Shown: positions 25,683-35,403 of the stretch, piece by piece | Position numbering within the stretch: position 1 is the first letter of the stretch | Layout of the letters: every line of letters begins with the position of its first letter | Assembly: GCF_016862675.1 (NCBI RefSeq) | Contig: NZ_BONK01000002.1 | Location: 1 to 64,000 of the forward strand | Direction of reading: 5' to 3' | DNA length: 64,000 bases | Origin: Cellulomonas chitinilytica | Lineage (GTDB): Bacteria; Actinomycetota; Actinomycetes; Actinomycetales; Cellulomonadaceae | Program-made: the position numbers and the translations under genes | Notes under the pieces: model-generated | What the model saw: the letters and a program-made list of their open reading frames with translations, nothing else | Told to the model about the DNA's origin: nothing | The model's database searches: none

Positions 25683-26723
25683 TCAGAGCCGGACGACCCG
25701 GCCCTCCGCGGCGGACGTGCGTGCGCCGTCCAGGACCCGTGCGGTGCGGACGGCGTCGGCGGGGTCGACGGGCGGTGGACCGCCGTCGACGACCCAGCGC
25801 ACGACCTCCCGGTACACGTCGTGGTGGCCCCCGGTGGGCATCGGCACCGGCTCGCGTTCCGCGCCGCGCACGAGCCAGCCCTCGTGGACCGGCTCTCCGG
25901 GTCGGCGCCCCTCCTCGTACGCGTCGTCGAGGGCGGAGAACGGCGTCGGCTCACCCTCGAAGCTCGTCACGAGGTACGCGGCCTGCGACCCGAGCACGCG
26001 GGTGCGTGGGCCGGGGGCTCCGGTGAGCGCCCCCGCCTGGAGGTGGCTGATGACGCCCTGTCCGTCGTCGGAGGCGTGCACGAGCGCGAGGAACACGTCG
26101 TCCACGGCGGGCGTTGTGCGTGCGGCGAGCTCGGCGTACACGGACGTGACGGGACCGAAGAGCTGCACCGCCGAGTCGACGAGGTGGGCGCCGAGGTCGA
26201 GCAGCAGGCCGCCGGCCTCGGGGTCGTTCTCCTTCCAGCGGTCCTGGGGCTGCGGCCGGAACCGTTCCCAGCGCCGCTCGAACCGGTGCACCCGGCCGAG
26301 CGCGCCGGTCTCGAGCAGGTGGCGCAGCGCGAGCTGCTCGGTGTCCCACCGGCGGTTCTGGAACACCGTGAGCCGGCCGCCGGCCCGCACGGACGCGTCG
26401 ACGAGACGTTCCGCGTCGGCCGTGGTGGTCGCGAGCGGCTTGTCGACGATGACGTGCACCCCGGCCTCGAGCGCCGCCAGCACGTGGGCGACGTGCTCGC
26501 CGGTGGGGCTGGCGACGACGACGAGGTCCAGCTCGCTCGCGTGCTCGAGCAGCGCCGGGACGTCGGGCACGACGACAGCACCCGGCCAGTCGCTCTCGAC
26601 CTGTGCGGCCCTGCTGCGCGTGACGACGTGCGTCACGCGCTGCCCCGACTCGCGCAGCAGCCGGGCGTGGATACCGCGCCCTGCTCCCCCGTACCCGACC
26701 AGACCGACGCGCAGCGACTCCAT
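25683..26723 (-). CDS. Gfo/Idh/MocA-family oxidoreductase
   Basis: The 346-residue NAD(P)-dependent dehydrogenase has an N-terminal Rossmann fold (VGLVGYGGAGRGIHARLL) and the family motif VDKPLATT in place of EKP. The C-terminal alpha/beta domain includes NRRWDTEQLALRHLLETGALG and GAHLVDSAVQLFGP with the conserved Asp/His pair. Substrates in this family are sugars, inositols or related polyols; the one here is unknown. ATG 26723 follows a TAGAGT hexamer by 7 bases, so it was preferred to GTG 26732. The MMPL gene stops 10 bases upstream. Confidence 0.92.
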   Translation of the reverse strand: MESLRVGLVGYGGAGRGIHARLLRESGQRVTHVVTRSRAAQVESDWPGAVVVPDVPALLEHASELDLVVVASPTGEHVAHVLAALEAGVHVIVDKPLATTTADAERLVDASVRAGGRLTVFQNRRWDTEQLALRHLLETGALGRVHRFERRWERFRPQPQDRWKENDPEAGGLLLDLGAHLVDSAVQLFGPVTSVYAELAARTTPAVDDVFLALVHASDDGQGVISHLQAGALTGAPGPRTRVLGSQAAYLVTSFEGEPTPFSALDDAYEEGRRPGEPVHEGWLVRGAEREPVPMPTGGHHDVYREVVRWVVDGGPPPVDPADAVRTARVLDGARTSAAEGRVVRL

Positions 26724-26730
26724 GCCGCCC

Positions 26731-26736
26731 ACTCTA
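26731..26736 (-). promoter_or_regulatory. Leaderless -10 hexamer TAGAGT (oxidoreductase)
   Basis: On the minus strand TAGAGT ends 7 bases before the ATG at 26723. Its first three bases are the stop codon of the MMPL gene. Confidence 0.45.
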
Positions 26737-28938
26737 GGGAGTGCGTCGGGCGAGCCTGCTGGGCCACCACGTGCGGCGGTCCAGCTCGTGCACGAGGGCC
26801 GGCACGAGGAGCGAACGCACGACGAGCGTGTCGAGCAGCACGCCGAACGCCACGATGAACGCGATCTGTGCGAGGAACAGCAACGGTATGACCCCCAGCG
26901 CGGCGAACGTGGTCGCCAGCACGACCCCGGCCGAGGTGATGACGCCGCCCGTCACCGCCAGCCCACGGACCACGCCCGCTCGCGTGCCGAGCCGGATCGA
27001 CTCCTCCCGGACCCGCGTCATCAGGAAGATCGAGTAGTCGACGCCGAGCGCCACGAGGAACACGAAGGCGTACAGCGGCACGACGGGATCGGCGCCGGGG
27101 AAGCCGAGCACGTGCGTGAACACGAGCGCGGAGACGCCGAGCGCGGCGGCGAACGACAGCACGTTCGCGACGAGCAGCAGCGCGGCCGCCATGACGGACC
27201 GCAGCAGCAGCATGAGGATGACGCCGATCACGAGGAGCACCACGGGCACGATGACCGTGAGGTCGCGCTCGGACGCCCGCTGCGTGTCGAGCGCCTCGGC
27301 CGCCGCGCCACCGACGAGCGCGTCGGGTGCGACCTCGTGGACTGCGTCCCGGACGTCGTCGACGGTCCCGACGGCCTCCTGCGAGTCGGACGGCGCGTCC
27401 GTCGTCACGTCGAGGCGGATGCGGCCGTCGACGACCTTGGCGGGCGCGTCCGTCGGGGCCCCGGGGGCCCCGTCGGCTCCGGTGAACGGGACGACGGCGG
27501 CGACCCCGTCGACCGAGCGCACCACGTCCGTGACCTCGTCGGCGTCGGCCTGGTCGACGACGACGACCACCGGCTGCACCCCGCCCGCGGGGAAGTGCTC
27601 GGTGAGGACCTCTTCTCCGGCGACCGCGTCGACGGGCGTGAGGAACACGTCGGCCTGGCTGGTCCCGCGGGCGTCGAGCATCGGCAGCAGCGCGGCGCAC
27701 CCGCACAGGACGAGCGCCGTGACGACCCAGACGGGTCGGGCGTGCCGGCCGACGAAGGCGGCGAGGCGCCCCCACACGCCGTCGGGCACGGTCGTGGCGG
27801 ACGCACCGGGCTCGTCCGCCACGGGCTGCGGCGACCGGGGCCAGAAGAAGGCGCGCGACCGGCGACCGGCGACGAGCAGCAGCGCGGGCAGGAACGTGAG
27901 GACCGCCAGGAACGCGGAGGTGATGCCGATGGCGGCGACCGGTCCCAGGCTGCGGTTGGAGGACAGGTCGGAGAGCAGCAGGCACAGCACGCCCGCGACG
28001 ACCGTGCCCGCGCTGGCCGCGATCGGCTCCAGGCACGCCCGCCACGCCCGTCCCATGGCAGCGGCGGGCGACTCGACGTGCCGCAGCTCCTCGCGGTACC
28101 GGGCGACGAGGAGGAGCGCGTAGTCGACGGACGCGCCCACCACGAGGATCGACAGGATGCCCTGCGCCTGGCCGTTGAGCGTGAGCGCGTCGTGCAGCGC
28201 GAGCTGGTAGACGACGAGCCCGGCGAGGCACAGCGCGAACACGGCGGTGAGGATCACGAGGAACGGCAGGAACGGCGACCGGTAGACGACGACGAGGATG
28301 AGCAGCACCGCACCGAGCGCGACGAGCAGCAGCACGCCGTCGATGCCGCCGAACGCGGTGACGAGGTCGGCGACGAACCCGGCGGGGCCGGTGACCCAGG
28401 CCTGGAGGCCGGTCGCGCCCGCCCCGGTGGCGGTGGCACCGAGGTCGTCGGCCAGGGAGCCGCGCAGCGTGTCGACGAAGGCGACGGCGGCGCGCTGGTC
28501 GTCGCCGACGAGCCCGTTCGCCGTGTCGGCGTCGAGCGAGAACGCGACGAGCAGCGCCTCGCCGTCGTCGGACGGGATCACGGCGGGCTGCCCGACGAGG
28601 TACGCCTCCCAGGTCCCCGTCGATCCCGCGGGCAGGGCGGTCCCGGGCACGTCCTGCGCCCATCCCTGCACGGCGGCGACCTGCTCGGGGGTGACTGCCG
28701 AGCCGTCCGCGGGCTGCAGCACGACGAGCGCGGGTAGCGTCTGCGTGTCGACGAAGCCCCTGCTCGCGGCGGCGGCACGGGTGGACTCGGCGGACGACGG
28801 CAGGAACGCGGCGGCGTCGTTCGTCTGGACCTGCGACAGCTTCCCCTGCGCCATCCCCCCGGCGGAGGCGATGCCGAACCAGACGAGCAGGACGACGGCG
28901 ACGAGCACGGACCGGACGACGGGTCGATTGCTCAGCAT
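26734..28938 (-). CDS. MMPL/RND-family transporter
   Basis: The 734-residue membrane protein has two repeats of one helix, a large extracellular domain and five further helices. Examples are [19 protein letters not shown] at the N-terminus, [19 protein letters not shown], and the C-terminal [33 protein letters not shown] and [17 protein letters not shown] are the matching intramembrane motifs with the proton-relay Asp-Tyr pair of MMPL pumps. In this family the cargo is a lipid or a drug. A divergent MarR gene and a palindrome over its start codon suggest drug-inducible efflux. Confidence 0.93.
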   Translation of the reverse strand: MLSNRPVVRSVLVAVVLLVWFGIASAGGMAQGKLSQVQTNDAAAFLPSSAESTRAAAASRGFVDTQTLPALVVLQPADGSAVTPEQVAAVQGWAQDVPGTALPAGSTGTWEAYLVGQPAVIPSDDGEALLVAFSLDADTANGLVGDDQRAAVAFVDTLRGSLADDLGATATGAGATGLQAWVTGPAGFVADLVTAFGGIDGVLLLVALGAVLLILVVVYRSPFLPFLVILTAVFALCLAGLVVYQLALHDALTLNGQAQGILSILVVGASVDYALLLVARYREELRHVESPAAAMGRAWRACLEPIAASAGTVVAGVLCLLLSDLSSNRSLGPVAAIGITSAFLAVLTFLPALLLVAGRRSRAFFWPRSPQPVADEPGASATTVPDGVWGRLAAFVGRHARPVWVVTALVLCGCAALLPMLDARGTSQADVFLTPVDAVAGEEVLTEHFPAGGVQPVVVVVDQADADEVTDVVRSVDGVAAVVPFTGADGAPGAPTDAPAKVVDGRIRLDVTTDAPSDSQEAVGTVDDVRDAVHEVAPDALVGGAAAEALDTQRASERDLTVIVPVVLLVIGVILMLLLRSVMAAALLLVANVLSFAAALGVSALVFTHVLGFPGADPVVPLYAFVFLVALGVDYSIFLMTRVREESIRLGTRAGVVRGLAVTGGVITSAGVVLATTFAALGVIPLLFLAQIAFIVAFGVLLDTLVVRSLLVPALVHELDRRTWWPSRLARRTP

Positions 28939-28944
28939 GCTGAG
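28931..28944. promoter_or_regulatory. Perfect palindrome at the MMPL start (probable MarR operator)
   Basis: CTCAGCATGCTGAG is a perfect 14-bp palindrome that contains the MMPL start codon. A MarR dimer bound here would block transcription or translation start of the pump gene. Confidence 0.55.
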
Positions 28945-28948
28945 TATC

Positions 28949-28974
28949 TTGCTGTCGAGCGGTCAGATCAGCAA
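28949..28974. promoter_or_regulatory. Second inverted repeat in the MMPL / marR divergent region
   Basis: TTGCTG (28949-28954) and CAGCAA (28969-28974) are inverted around 14 bases. It may be a second operator half-site pair or contain promoter elements; GATACT (28947-28942, minus strand) is a possible -10 for the pump gene. Confidence 0.35.
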
Positions 28975-28990
28975 ACGGAGAGGACGGACG

Positions 28991-29473
28991 GTGGAGCACC
29001 CCGAGGTCCCGGCAGCACCGGCGTCGCCCGACCCCACCTCGACCGACCCCGCCCAGTGGCCGGTCGGCCGGCTGCTGTCCGCGGCCGCGCGCCGCGTCGA
29101 GCGCGACTGGGACGCCCACCTCGCCGGCTGGGACCTCAGCCACGCGAGCCAGCCCGCGCTCGTCCACCTCGCCCGGTCCCCGCTGTCGCAGCGGGAGCTC
29201 GCGGCGCGGTGCGGGGTGACCGAGCAGACGATGAGCAAGGTGGTCGGGCGCCTCGAGCGCACCGGCTACGTCACCCGCGCACCTCATCCGGACGACCGAC
29301 GCCGCCACGTCCTCAGCATCACCGGGACCGGTCGGCAGGCCCTCGTCGCGGCCTCCGACCGCATGGCCGCCGACGCCCTCGTCACGCGGGGCCTCACCCC
29401 GGAGCAGGTCGTGCACCTGCGCGCGCTCCTCGCGGTCGTCGCTCGGCCGGACGTCTCCTCCGGGTTAGCCTGA
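28991..29473 (+). CDS. MarR-family transcriptional regulator
   Basis: The 160-residue winged-helix regulator has the recognition region [21 protein letters not shown] and the wing [20 protein letters not shown] with its conserved DxRxxxxxLT-like pattern. N- and C-terminal helices would dimerise. GTG 28991 has GGAGAGGAC upstream at 28977-28985. It is divergent from the MMPL pump and most likely represses it and itself, with release by a small phenolic or lipophilic ligand as is usual for the family. It ends 5 bases before lipB. Confidence 0.92.
   Translation: MEHPEVPAAPASPDPTSTDPAQWPVGRLLSAAARRVERDWDAHLAGWDLSHASQPALVHLARSPLSQRELAARCGVTEQTMSKVVGRLERTGYVTRAPHPDDRRRHVLSITGTGRQALVAASDRMAADALVTRGLTPEQVVHLRALLAVVARPDVSSGLA
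29466..29471 (+). promoter_or_regulatory. Leaderless -10 hexamer TAGCCT (lipB)
   Basis: TAGCCT ends 7 bases before the ATG at 29479 and overlaps the end of the marR gene, so lipB need not depend on the marR promoter. Confidence 0.5.
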
Positions 29474-29478
29474 CCCGC

Positions 29479-30156
29479 ATGCGGTTCGACGAGCTCGACC
29501 TCGGCACCCGGCACCTGCCCTACGAGCCGACCTGGCAGCTGCAGCGCGAGGTCCACGCGGCCGTCGCCGCCGGCGAGCAGGAGGACACCGTCCTGCTCTG
29601 CGAGCACGAGAGCGTGTACACGGCGGGACGTCGGACCGCGAAGTGGGACCGTCCCGTCGACGACACCCCGGTCGTCGACGTCGACCGCGGCGGACGCATC
29701 ACCTGGCACGGACCCGGTCAGCTCGTCGGCTACCCGATCGTGCGGCTCGCGGCGCCGATCGACGTCGTGCGCTACGTCCGCGCCCTCGAGGAGGCGATCA
29801 TCCGCACGTGCGCAGACCTCGGCCTTCAGGCCGAGCGCGTCGAGGGCCGCAGCGGCGTCTGGTTCGCGGCCGACGAGCCCGGCGACCCGCGGGCCCGGCG
29901 CGCGCGCAAGGTCGCGGCGATCGGCGTGCGGGTGTCCCGGGCCGTCACGATGCACGGGTTCGCGCTCAACTGCGACCCGGACCTGACGGCGTTCGACCGG
30001 ATCGTGCCGTGCGGGATCGACGACGCCGACGTCACGTCCCTGACGGCCGAGACGGGTCGGCACGTGACGATCGCGGAGGTCACGCCCCTGGTGCGCGGCC
30101 ACCTCGCCGACGTCCTCGCACCGCTCCTCGCGGCCGGGGACGCCGCGCTCGTCTGA
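29479..30156 (+). CDS. lipB: Lipoyl(octanoyl) transferase
   Basis: LipB moves octanoyl groups from acyl carrier protein to the lipoyl domains of 2-oxoacid dehydrogenases. The 225 residues include [55 protein letters not shown] with the catalytic Lys, and [17 protein letters not shown] with the catalytic Cys near residue 175. Length and motifs are typical. Together with lipA it supplies the lipoate needed by SucB encoded 6 kb upstream. Confidence 0.97.
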   Translation: MRFDELDLGTRHLPYEPTWQLQREVHAAVAAGEQEDTVLLCEHESVYTAGRRTAKWDRPVDDTPVVDVDRGGRITWHGPGQLVGYPIVRLAAPIDVVRYVRALEEAIIRTCADLGLQAERVEGRSGVWFAADEPGDPRARRARKVAAIGVRVSRAVTMHGFALNCDPDLTAFDRIVPCGIDDADVTSLTAETGRHVTIAEVTPLVRGHLADVLAPLLAAGDAALV

Positions 30157-30182
30157 CCGGCTCGTGCCCGACCCGGCGCCCG

Positions 30183-30686
30183 TCAGACGGTCGCCGCCGG
30201 CCGCGCGAGCTCCTCCGCCACCGAGACGGCCCACGTCCGTACCTCGTCGAAGTCCCGGAAGTCGCCGACCGGCGCGCTCGTCAGCGCGACCAGCGCGCGC
30301 TCGCTCAGGTCGAGTCCCGCACGTTCGAGCCGCCCGACGAAGCACTTCGGGTCCTCCGCGCCCGCGTGCCGCGCGACGACGTCCACGTCGTCCGGCACCG
30401 TGGGCGGCATCGGCGGGTCGCCCACGGGCCCCGACCAGAACAGCCACACCGGCATCGACCGCAGGTGGGCACCCTGCCGCTCGACGAGGTCCCGGAGGGC
30501 CACCGCCAGCCGGCCGACATAGACCGCCGAGCCGAGCACGACCGCGTCGTAGTCGGCCACGTGCTCGACCTCGTCCGGGTCGATCTCCTCGACCGTGTGC
30601 CCCGCGCCGCGCAGCACCGCGGCCACCTCGGCACCGATCTCGCGCGTCGCCCCGTGTCGCGACGCCACCGTCACCAGCACGCGCAT
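30183..30686 (-). CDS. Flavodoxin-domain protein
   Basis: The 167-residue protein binds FMN in a flavodoxin fold. The phosphate-binding loop is VTVASRHGATREIG, and YDAVVLGSAVYVGRL and VWLFWSGPVGDPP form the second and third flavin loops. It belongs with flavodoxin-like proteins related to HemG-type protoporphyrinogen oxidase, but haem function cannot be claimed. ATG 30686 begins the domain. It lies between lipB and lipA on the opposite strand. The 136-bp gap to lipA (30687-30822) holds both 5' regions. Confidence 0.88.
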   Translation of the reverse strand: MRVLVTVASRHGATREIGAEVAAVLRGAGHTVEEIDPDEVEHVADYDAVVLGSAVYVGRLAVALRDLVERQGAHLRSMPVWLFWSGPVGDPPMPPTVPDDVDVVARHAGAEDPKCFVGRLERAGLDLSERALVALTSAPVGDFRDFDEVRTWAVSVAEELARPAATV

Positions 30687-30809
30687 CGTCGTCCCCCTCC
30701 TTCGTGCTCGATCACCCCACGCTTCTCCCCCGACGGGCACTGCGCACGGGACCGAGGTCCCGGGTCTGTGACGTGCGACTCTCGGACCTCGACGCGGCGG
30801 ACGCCGGGT

Positions 30810-30815
30810 TACGCT
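30810..30815 (+). promoter_or_regulatory. Leaderless -10 hexamer TACGCT (lipA)
   Basis: TACGCT ends 7 bases before the GTG at 30823. Confidence 0.5.
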
Positions 30816-30822
30816 GACCGAC

Positions 30823-31824
30823 GTGACGATCGCTCCCGAGGGCCGGCGGATGCTCCGCGTCGAGGCACGCAACGCCGAGACGCCGATCGAGAAGAAGCCG
30901 GAGTGGATCCGCACGCGCGCGACCATGGGCCCCGAATACTCGGAGCTCAAGGGCCTCGTGAAGCGTGAGGGTCTGCACACCGTGTGCGAAGAGGCCGGCT
31001 GCCCCAACATCTTCGAGTGCTGGGAGGACCGCGAGGCGACGTTCCTCATCGGCGGCGACCAGTGCACCCGGCGGTGCGACTTCTGCCAGATCGACACCGG
31101 CAAGCCCGCCGACTTCGACGCCGACGAGCCGCGACGCGTCGCCGCCTCCGTCCAGGCGATGGGCCTGAAGTACGCGACGGTCACGGGTGTCGCCCGGGAC
31201 GACCTGCCCGACGGCGGCGCGTGGCTCTACGCAGAGACGGTCCGCCAGATCCACGACGTGAACCCGGGCACCGGCGTCGAGCTGCTCATCCCCGACTTCA
31301 ACGCGACCCCCGAGCTGCTCGACGAGGTCTTCTCGTCGCGGCCGGAGGTCCTCGCGCACAACCTCGAGACGGTCCCCCGGATCTTCAAGACGATCCGGCC
31401 GGGCTTCCGCTACGACCGCTCGCTGTCCGTGCTCACCCGCGCCCGCGAGCAGGGTCTCGTCACCAAGTCGAACCTCATCCTCGGCATGGGCGAGACGATC
31501 GACGAGGCGAAGTCCGCCCTCGCCGACCTCGTCGAGGCCGGCTGCGACCTCGTGACGATCACGCAGTACCTGCGGCCGTCCGTCCGGCACCACCCCGTGT
31601 CCCGCTGGGTGCGCCCCGAGGAGTTCGTCGAGCTGTCGGCCGAGGCCGAGCGGCTCGGGTTCCTCGGCGTGATGTCCGGGCCGCTCGTGCGCTCGTCGTA
31701 CCGTGCCGGCCGCCTGTGGGGCCAGGCGATGCGCCGCCGTGGCCTGCCGATCCCCGACGCGCTCGCGCACCTCGGCGAGCCGACCACGTCCCGCCAGGAG
31801 GCGGCCAGCCTCCTGGCGCGCTGA
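30823..31824 (+). CDS. lipA: Lipoyl synthase
   Basis: This radical SAM enzyme inserts two sulfur atoms into octanoyl groups on lipoyl domains. The 333 residues have the auxiliary-cluster motif [12 protein letters not shown], the radical SAM motif [10 protein letters not shown] and the C-terminal RSSY serine ligand. It forms a short plus-strand group with the DUF4191 gene (32 bases apart). It works after LipB on the E2 domains. Confidence 0.98.
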   Translation: MTIAPEGRRMLRVEARNAETPIEKKPEWIRTRATMGPEYSELKGLVKREGLHTVCEEAGCPNIFECWEDREATFLIGGDQCTRRCDFCQIDTGKPADFDADEPRRVAASVQAMGLKYATVTGVARDDLPDGGAWLYAETVRQIHDVNPGTGVELLIPDFNATPELLDEVFSSRPEVLAHNLETVPRIFKTIRPGFRYDRSLSVLTRAREQGLVTKSNLILGMGETIDEAKSALADLVEAGCDLVTITQYLRPSVRHHPVSRWVRPEEFVELSAEAERLGFLGVMSGPLVRSSYRAGRLWGQAMRRRGLPIPDALAHLGEPTTSRQEAASLLAR

Positions 31825-31842
31825 CGCGGCCTCCGCACTCGG

Positions 31843-31848
31843 TAGACT
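31843..31848 (+). promoter_or_regulatory. Leaderless -10 hexamer TAGACT (DUF4191 gene)
   Basis: TAGACT ends 8 bases before the ATG at 31857. Confidence 0.45.
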
Positions 31849-31856
31849 TCCGGCTC

Positions 31857-32576
31857 ATGGCCCGTGACTCGTCCACGTCCGCCGGTGCGCCCGCCGGCAA
31901 GGTGAAGAAGACCCGCTGGTACCACCAGGTGTGGCAGGCGTACCAGATGACCCGCCGGAACGACCCGGCGGTCACGTGGATCGTGCTCGCGGCCTTCTTC
32001 GGCATCGTCGTGGTGGGCCTCGTCATCGGCCTCCTCGTGGGCCACTGGCTGTACGTGCTGCTGCTCAGCCTCCCGTTCGCCGTCCTGGGTGCGCTGTTCC
32101 TCCTGGCCCGCCGGGCCGAGACGGCCGCGTACACGCAGATCGAGGGCCAGCCCGGTGCGTCGCGCGCCGCGCTCGGCACCATCCGGCGCGGCTGGTCGTT
32201 CGCCGACGAGCCCGTCGCGGTCGACCCCCGCACGCAGGACCTCGTGTTCCGCGGCGTGGGCCGCCCGGGCGTCGTGCTCATCGGCGAAGGACCCGCGCCG
32301 CGCATCGGCCGGCTGCTCGAGCAGGAGCGCAAGCGCACCGCCCGCGTCATCTCCGGCGCCCCCATCACGCTGATCCAGGTCGGCGACGGCGAGGGTCAGG
32401 TGTCCCTGCGCAAGCTCCCCCGCGCCGTGCAGAAGCTCAAGCCCCAGCTGACCAAGCAGGAGGTCGCGGAGGTCAACAAGCGGCTCACCGCGCTCGGCGG
32501 GGTCCGGCTGCCGGTGCCGAAGGGTGTCGACCCGATGCGCGCCCGCCCCGACCGCAAGGGCATGCGCGGCCGCTGA
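31857..32576 (+). CDS. DUF4191-type membrane protein
   Basis: The 239-residue protein has two N-terminal helices (VTWIVLAAFFGIVVVGLVIGL and YVLLLSLPFAVLGALFLLA). A cytoplasmic domain follows with AAYTQIEGQPGASRAALGTI and FRGVGRPGVVLIGEGP, ending in a basic tail. This fits DUF4191, an actinobacterial family next to lipA whose function is unknown. The domain looks like a PH-like or nucleotide-sensing fold, but this is a guess. The ATG is set by the leaderless hexamer. Confidence 0.88.
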   Translation: MARDSSTSAGAPAGKVKKTRWYHQVWQAYQMTRRNDPAVTWIVLAAFFGIVVVGLVIGLLVGHWLYVLLLSLPFAVLGALFLLARRAETAAYTQIEGQPGASRAALGTIRRGWSFADEPVAVDPRTQDLVFRGVGRPGVVLIGEGPAPRIGRLLEQERKRTARVISGAPITLIQVGDGEGQVSLRKLPRAVQKLKPQLTKQEVAEVNKRLTALGGVRLPVPKGVDPMRARPDRKGMRGR

Positions 32577-32640
32577 CCCCGCCCCCCTTCACCCGCTACG
32601 GTGGCCGACGACACGACACCGACCGGCATGGGGGCACGAG

Positions 32641-33249
32641 GTGGCGGACGACCGCTGGAACCACAACACGCACTACCACCGGCTCGCGCTGCGCTGGGCG
32701 CCGACGGCGCGCTCGGCGCTGGACGTCGGGTGCGGTGAAGGCCACCTGACGCGCGAGCTGCACGCGGCGGGAACGCCTCGGGTCACAGGAGTCGACGCCG
32801 ACCCCGCCCAGGTGGACCGGGCGCGCGACGAGGCACGCGGGCTGGGCGTCGGGGAGCCCGCGCTGCGGTACGTGGTGGGCGACGTGCTGGACACCCCGTC
32901 CGGCGAGCAGTTCGACCTCGTCACCTGCTACGCCACGTTGCACCACCTCGACCTCGAGGCCGGTCTGCGGCGCCTCCGGGAGCTCACCGCGACGGGCGGG
33001 CACCTGGTCGTCGTCGGGCTCGCCGGCGTCCGGACGCCGTCCGACGTGGCCCTGAGCGCCGCCGCGGTCCCCGTGGCGGCGGTCGTCGACCGGACCCGCG
33101 GGGTCTGGGACCACGGCGCGCCGATGGTCGATCCGGCCCACGGGTACGGCGACGTGCGCCGGGTCGCGCGCGACGTGCTGCCTGGGGTGCGCTGGCGGCG
33201 GCACCTCTACTGGCGGTACAGCCTCGTGTGGACGGCGCCCCGCGGGTGA
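32641..33249 (+). CDS. Class I SAM-dependent methyltransferase
   Basis: The 202-residue methyltransferase has motif I ALDVGCGEGHLTREL, the acidic motif II VTGVDADPAQVDRARDEA, motif III YVVGDVLDT and motif IV FDLVTCYATLHHLD. The substrate is unknown. The GTG at 32641 begins VADDRWNHNTHYH, a typical N-terminus for these proteins. A TACGGT hexamer at 32597-32602 is a possible -10, giving a short leader of about 30 bases; the ribosome-binding site is weak. It converges with the RDD gene. Confidence 0.9.
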   Translation: MADDRWNHNTHYHRLALRWAPTARSALDVGCGEGHLTRELHAAGTPRVTGVDADPAQVDRARDEARGLGVGEPALRYVVGDVLDTPSGEQFDLVTCYATLHHLDLEAGLRRLRELTATGGHLVVVGLAGVRTPSDVALSAAAVPVAAVVDRTRGVWDHGAPMVDPAHGYGDVRRVARDVLPGVRWRRHLYWRYSLVWTAPRG

Positions 33250-33266
33250 GCCCGGGCGCCGAGGCG

Positions 33267-33761
33267 TCAGCGGCGCACGATCGCGGTACCGGCGACCCGG
33301 TCGTGCAGGCCGCGGCCGTCGCCGTCCCACACCACCGCCGGCACCACCAGGCAGAGCAGCGCGGTGCGCACGAGCGCAGCCAGGAGGTGCGGCGGCACCA
33401 CGGGGGCGTCGGCGGCGGGCGGCAGCACGACGCGGCGGACGTGGAGGCCGAGGATCCGGTGCCCCAGCGTGTTCCCGACGGTGCCGACGAGCAGCACGTT
33501 CTCCAGCGCGAAGACGCCCAGCGTCGCCATCGGCTCGCCACGCGACAGGAAGAAGCCGGACGCGCCCGCCGCCGGGAAGAACGCCGCCGCGATCGCCAGG
33601 CACGCGACCCAGTCGATCGCCAGCGCGGCGACGCGCCGCCCCAGCCGGGCGAGGGACCCCGGGCCGTCGGGCGGCAGCCCGAGCCGAGCCCCGCGATGTG
33701 TGCGGCCGCTCGACGGCGCCTCGCCCTCGAGCCACGACCCCATCTCGTCCCGTGATGTCAC
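33267..33761 (-). CDS. RDD-family membrane protein
   Basis: The 164-residue protein has the RDD domain. The first helix starts RRVAALAIDWVACLAIAAAF, with the conserved Arg and Asp-Trp. The second helix is around TLGVFALENVLLVGTVGNTLG, followed by GHRILGLHVRRV, and the third is LLAALVRTALLCLVVPAVV with DGDGRGLHDRVAGTAIV. The family's general role may be transport, but this member is unassigned. It lies back to back with glnA1. A TACCCT hexamer 6 bases before GTG 33761 sets the start. Confidence 0.88.
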   Translation of the reverse strand: MTSRDEMGSWLEGEAPSSGRTHRGARLGLPPDGPGSLARLGRRVAALAIDWVACLAIAAAFFPAAGASGFFLSRGEPMATLGVFALENVLLVGTVGNTLGHRILGLHVRRVVLPPAADAPVVPPHLLAALVRTALLCLVVPAVVWDGDGRGLHDRVAGTAIVRR

Positions 33762-33767
33762 GCCACC

Positions 33768-33773
33768 AGGGTA
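33768..33773 (-). promoter_or_regulatory. Leaderless -10 hexamer TACCCT (RDD gene)
   Basis: On the minus strand TACCCT ends 6 bases before the GTG at 33761. Confidence 0.45.
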
Positions 33774-33838
33774 GGTCGCCGCCGCGACCCGGACGTCCGC
33801 CCAGGAGTTCGCACGATCGTTACACCACCCACGTCCCC

Positions 33839-33876
33839 GTAACACCACGGAAACAATCGGTACACGGCAGAGAAAC
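33839..33876 (+). promoter_or_regulatory. GlnR-type binding site upstream of glnA1
   Basis: The sequence reads GTAAC-N6-GAAAC-N6-TACAC-N6-GAAAC at exact 11-base steps (33839, 33850, 33861, 33872). This is the double a-b box pattern described for the actinobacterial nitrogen regulator GlnR (GTnAC-N6-GAAAC). Another GTTAC lies at 33819-33823, out of phase. The last half-site is about 11 bases before the -10. Confidence 0.7.
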
Positions 33877-33886
33877 CGAGCCGTCC

Positions 33887-33892
33887 TAGCGT
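33887..33892 (+). promoter_or_regulatory. Probable -10 element of glnA1 (TAGCGT)
   Basis: TAGCGT matches the TANNNT pattern, directly downstream of the GlnR-type boxes. It predicts a 5' leader of about 37 bases with GAGGAG at 33924-33929, so this transcript has a leader. Confidence 0.5.
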
Positions 33893-33935
33893 CGCCTGTG
33901 CCCGCCCCAGGGCAACCCCAACCGAGGAGCAGCGG

Positions 33936-35360
33936 ATGTTCAGCAAGCCAGAGGAAGTCCTGGCCTTCATCAAGAGTGATGACGTCAAGTTCGTCGACGT
34001 GCGGTTCTGTGACCTGCCCGGCGTGATGCAGCACTTCAACGTCCCGGCCTACTCCCTGGACCTGAGCTTCTTCACCGAGGGCCAGATGTTCGACGGGTCC
34101 TCGATCCGCGGCTTCCAGGCGATCCACGAGTCGGACATGAAGCTGATCCCGGACATCAGCACCGCGTACGTCGACCCCTTCCGGGTCGAGAAGACGCTCA
34201 ACATCAACTTCCACATCGTCGACCCGTACACCGACGAGCCCTACAGCCGCGACCCGCGTCAGGTCGCCGCGAAGGCTGAGGCGTACCTGCGGTCGACCGG
34301 CATCGCGGACACGGCGTTCTTCGCCCCCGAGGCCGAGTTCTACATCTTCGACGACGTCCGCTTCGAGACGAAGCAGAACGCGTCGTACTACTACATCGAC
34401 TCCATCGAGGCCGCCTGGAACACCGGCCGCGTCGAGGAGGGTGGCAACCTCGGCCACAAGACGCCCTACAAGGGTGGCTACTTCCCCGTGCCGCCGGTGG
34501 ACCACTTCGCCGACCTGCGCGACCAGATCTCGCTGCAGCTCGACGCCCTCGGCCTCGAGGTCGAGCGCGCGCACCACGAGGTCGGCACCGCCGGCCAGGC
34601 GGAGATCAACTACCGCTTCGACACGCTCGCCAAGTCGGCCGACAAGGTGCAGCTGTTCAAGTACGTCGTGAAGAACGTCGCCCACCAGGCCGGCAAGACC
34701 GCGACGTTCATGCCGAAGCCGCTCTTCGGCGACAACGGCTCGGGCATGCACGTGCACCAGTCGCTCTGGAAGAACGGCGAGCCACTGTTCTTCGACGAGA
34801 AGGGCTACGGCGGCCTGTCCGACCTGGCGCGCTGGTACATCGGCGGCCTGCTCAAGCACGCCCCGTCGCTGCTCGCCTTCACGAACCCGACAGTGAACTC
34901 CTACCACCGCCTGGTCCCGGGCTTCGAGGCCCCCGTCAACCTGGTCTACTCGGCCCGCAACCGCTCCGCGTGCATCCGCATCCCGGTCACCGGTTCGAAC
35001 CCGAAGGCCAAGCGCATCGAGTTCCGCGTGCCGGACCCGTCGTCGAACCCGTACCTCGCGTTCGCGGCCATGCTCATGGCCGGCCTCGACGGCATCCAGA
35101 ACCGCATCGAGCCGCCGGAGCCGGTCGACAAGGACCTCTACGAGCTGCCCCCCGAGGAGCACGCCCTCATCCAGCAGGTCCCGGGCTCCCTGTCCGAGGT
35201 GCTCGACAACCTCGAGGCCGACCACGACTTCCTCACCGCGGGGAACGTCTTCACGCCGGACCTCATCGCCACGTGGATCGACTACAAGCGCTCCGCCGAG
35301 GTCGACCCGATCCGTCTGCGGCCCCACCCGCACGAGTTCGAGCTCTACTTCGACGTCTGA
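33936..35360 (+). CDS. glnA: Glutamine synthetase type I-beta
   Basis: GlnA makes glutamine from glutamate, ammonia and ATP as a dodecamer. The 474 residues show the latch and N-terminal beta-grasp ([18 protein letters not shown]), metal and substrate motifs ([17 protein letters not shown]), NRSACIRIP and the adenylylation site DLYELPPEE, with Tyr402 as the acceptor. GlnE, encoded near 52-55 kb, would inactivate it by AMP transfer at this Tyr. ATG 33936 has GAGGAG 6 bases upstream. Nitrogen control by GlnR is likely from the upstream boxes. Two hairpins follow. Confidence 0.98.
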   Translation: MFSKPEEVLAFIKSDDVKFVDVRFCDLPGVMQHFNVPAYSLDLSFFTEGQMFDGSSIRGFQAIHESDMKLIPDISTAYVDPFRVEKTLNINFHIVDPYTDEPYSRDPRQVAAKAEAYLRSTGIADTAFFAPEAEFYIFDDVRFETKQNASYYYIDSIEAAWNTGRVEEGGNLGHKTPYKGGYFPVPPVDHFADLRDQISLQLDALGLEVERAHHEVGTAGQAEINYRFDTLAKSADKVQLFKYVVKNVAHQAGKTATFMPKPLFGDNGSGMHVHQSLWKNGEPLFFDEKGYGGLSDLARWYIGGLLKHAPSLLAFTNPTVNSYHRLVPGFEAPVNLVYSARNRSACIRIPVTGSNPKAKRIEFRVPDPSSNPYLAFAAMLMAGLDGIQNRIEPPEPVDKDLYELPPEEHALIQQVPGSLSEVLDNLEADHDFLTAGNVFTPDLIATWIDYKRSAEVDPIRLRPHPHEFELYFDV

Positions 35361-35366
35361 TCGTCC

Positions 35367-35392
35367 CGGCCCCTGGCTGCTCCCAGGGGCCG
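35367..35392. terminator. First terminator hairpin after glnA
   Basis: CGGCCCCTGG pairs perfectly with CCAGGGGCCG around a 6-base loop, 7 bases after the stop codon. Confidence 0.7.
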
Positions 35393-35403
35393 TGGACCTG
35401 CAG

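Noticed and set aside
32597..32602. TACGGT as a leaderless signal for the methyltransferase
   Set aside because: It lies 38 bases before the GTG, outside the 6-8 base window, so it is at best an ordinary -10.
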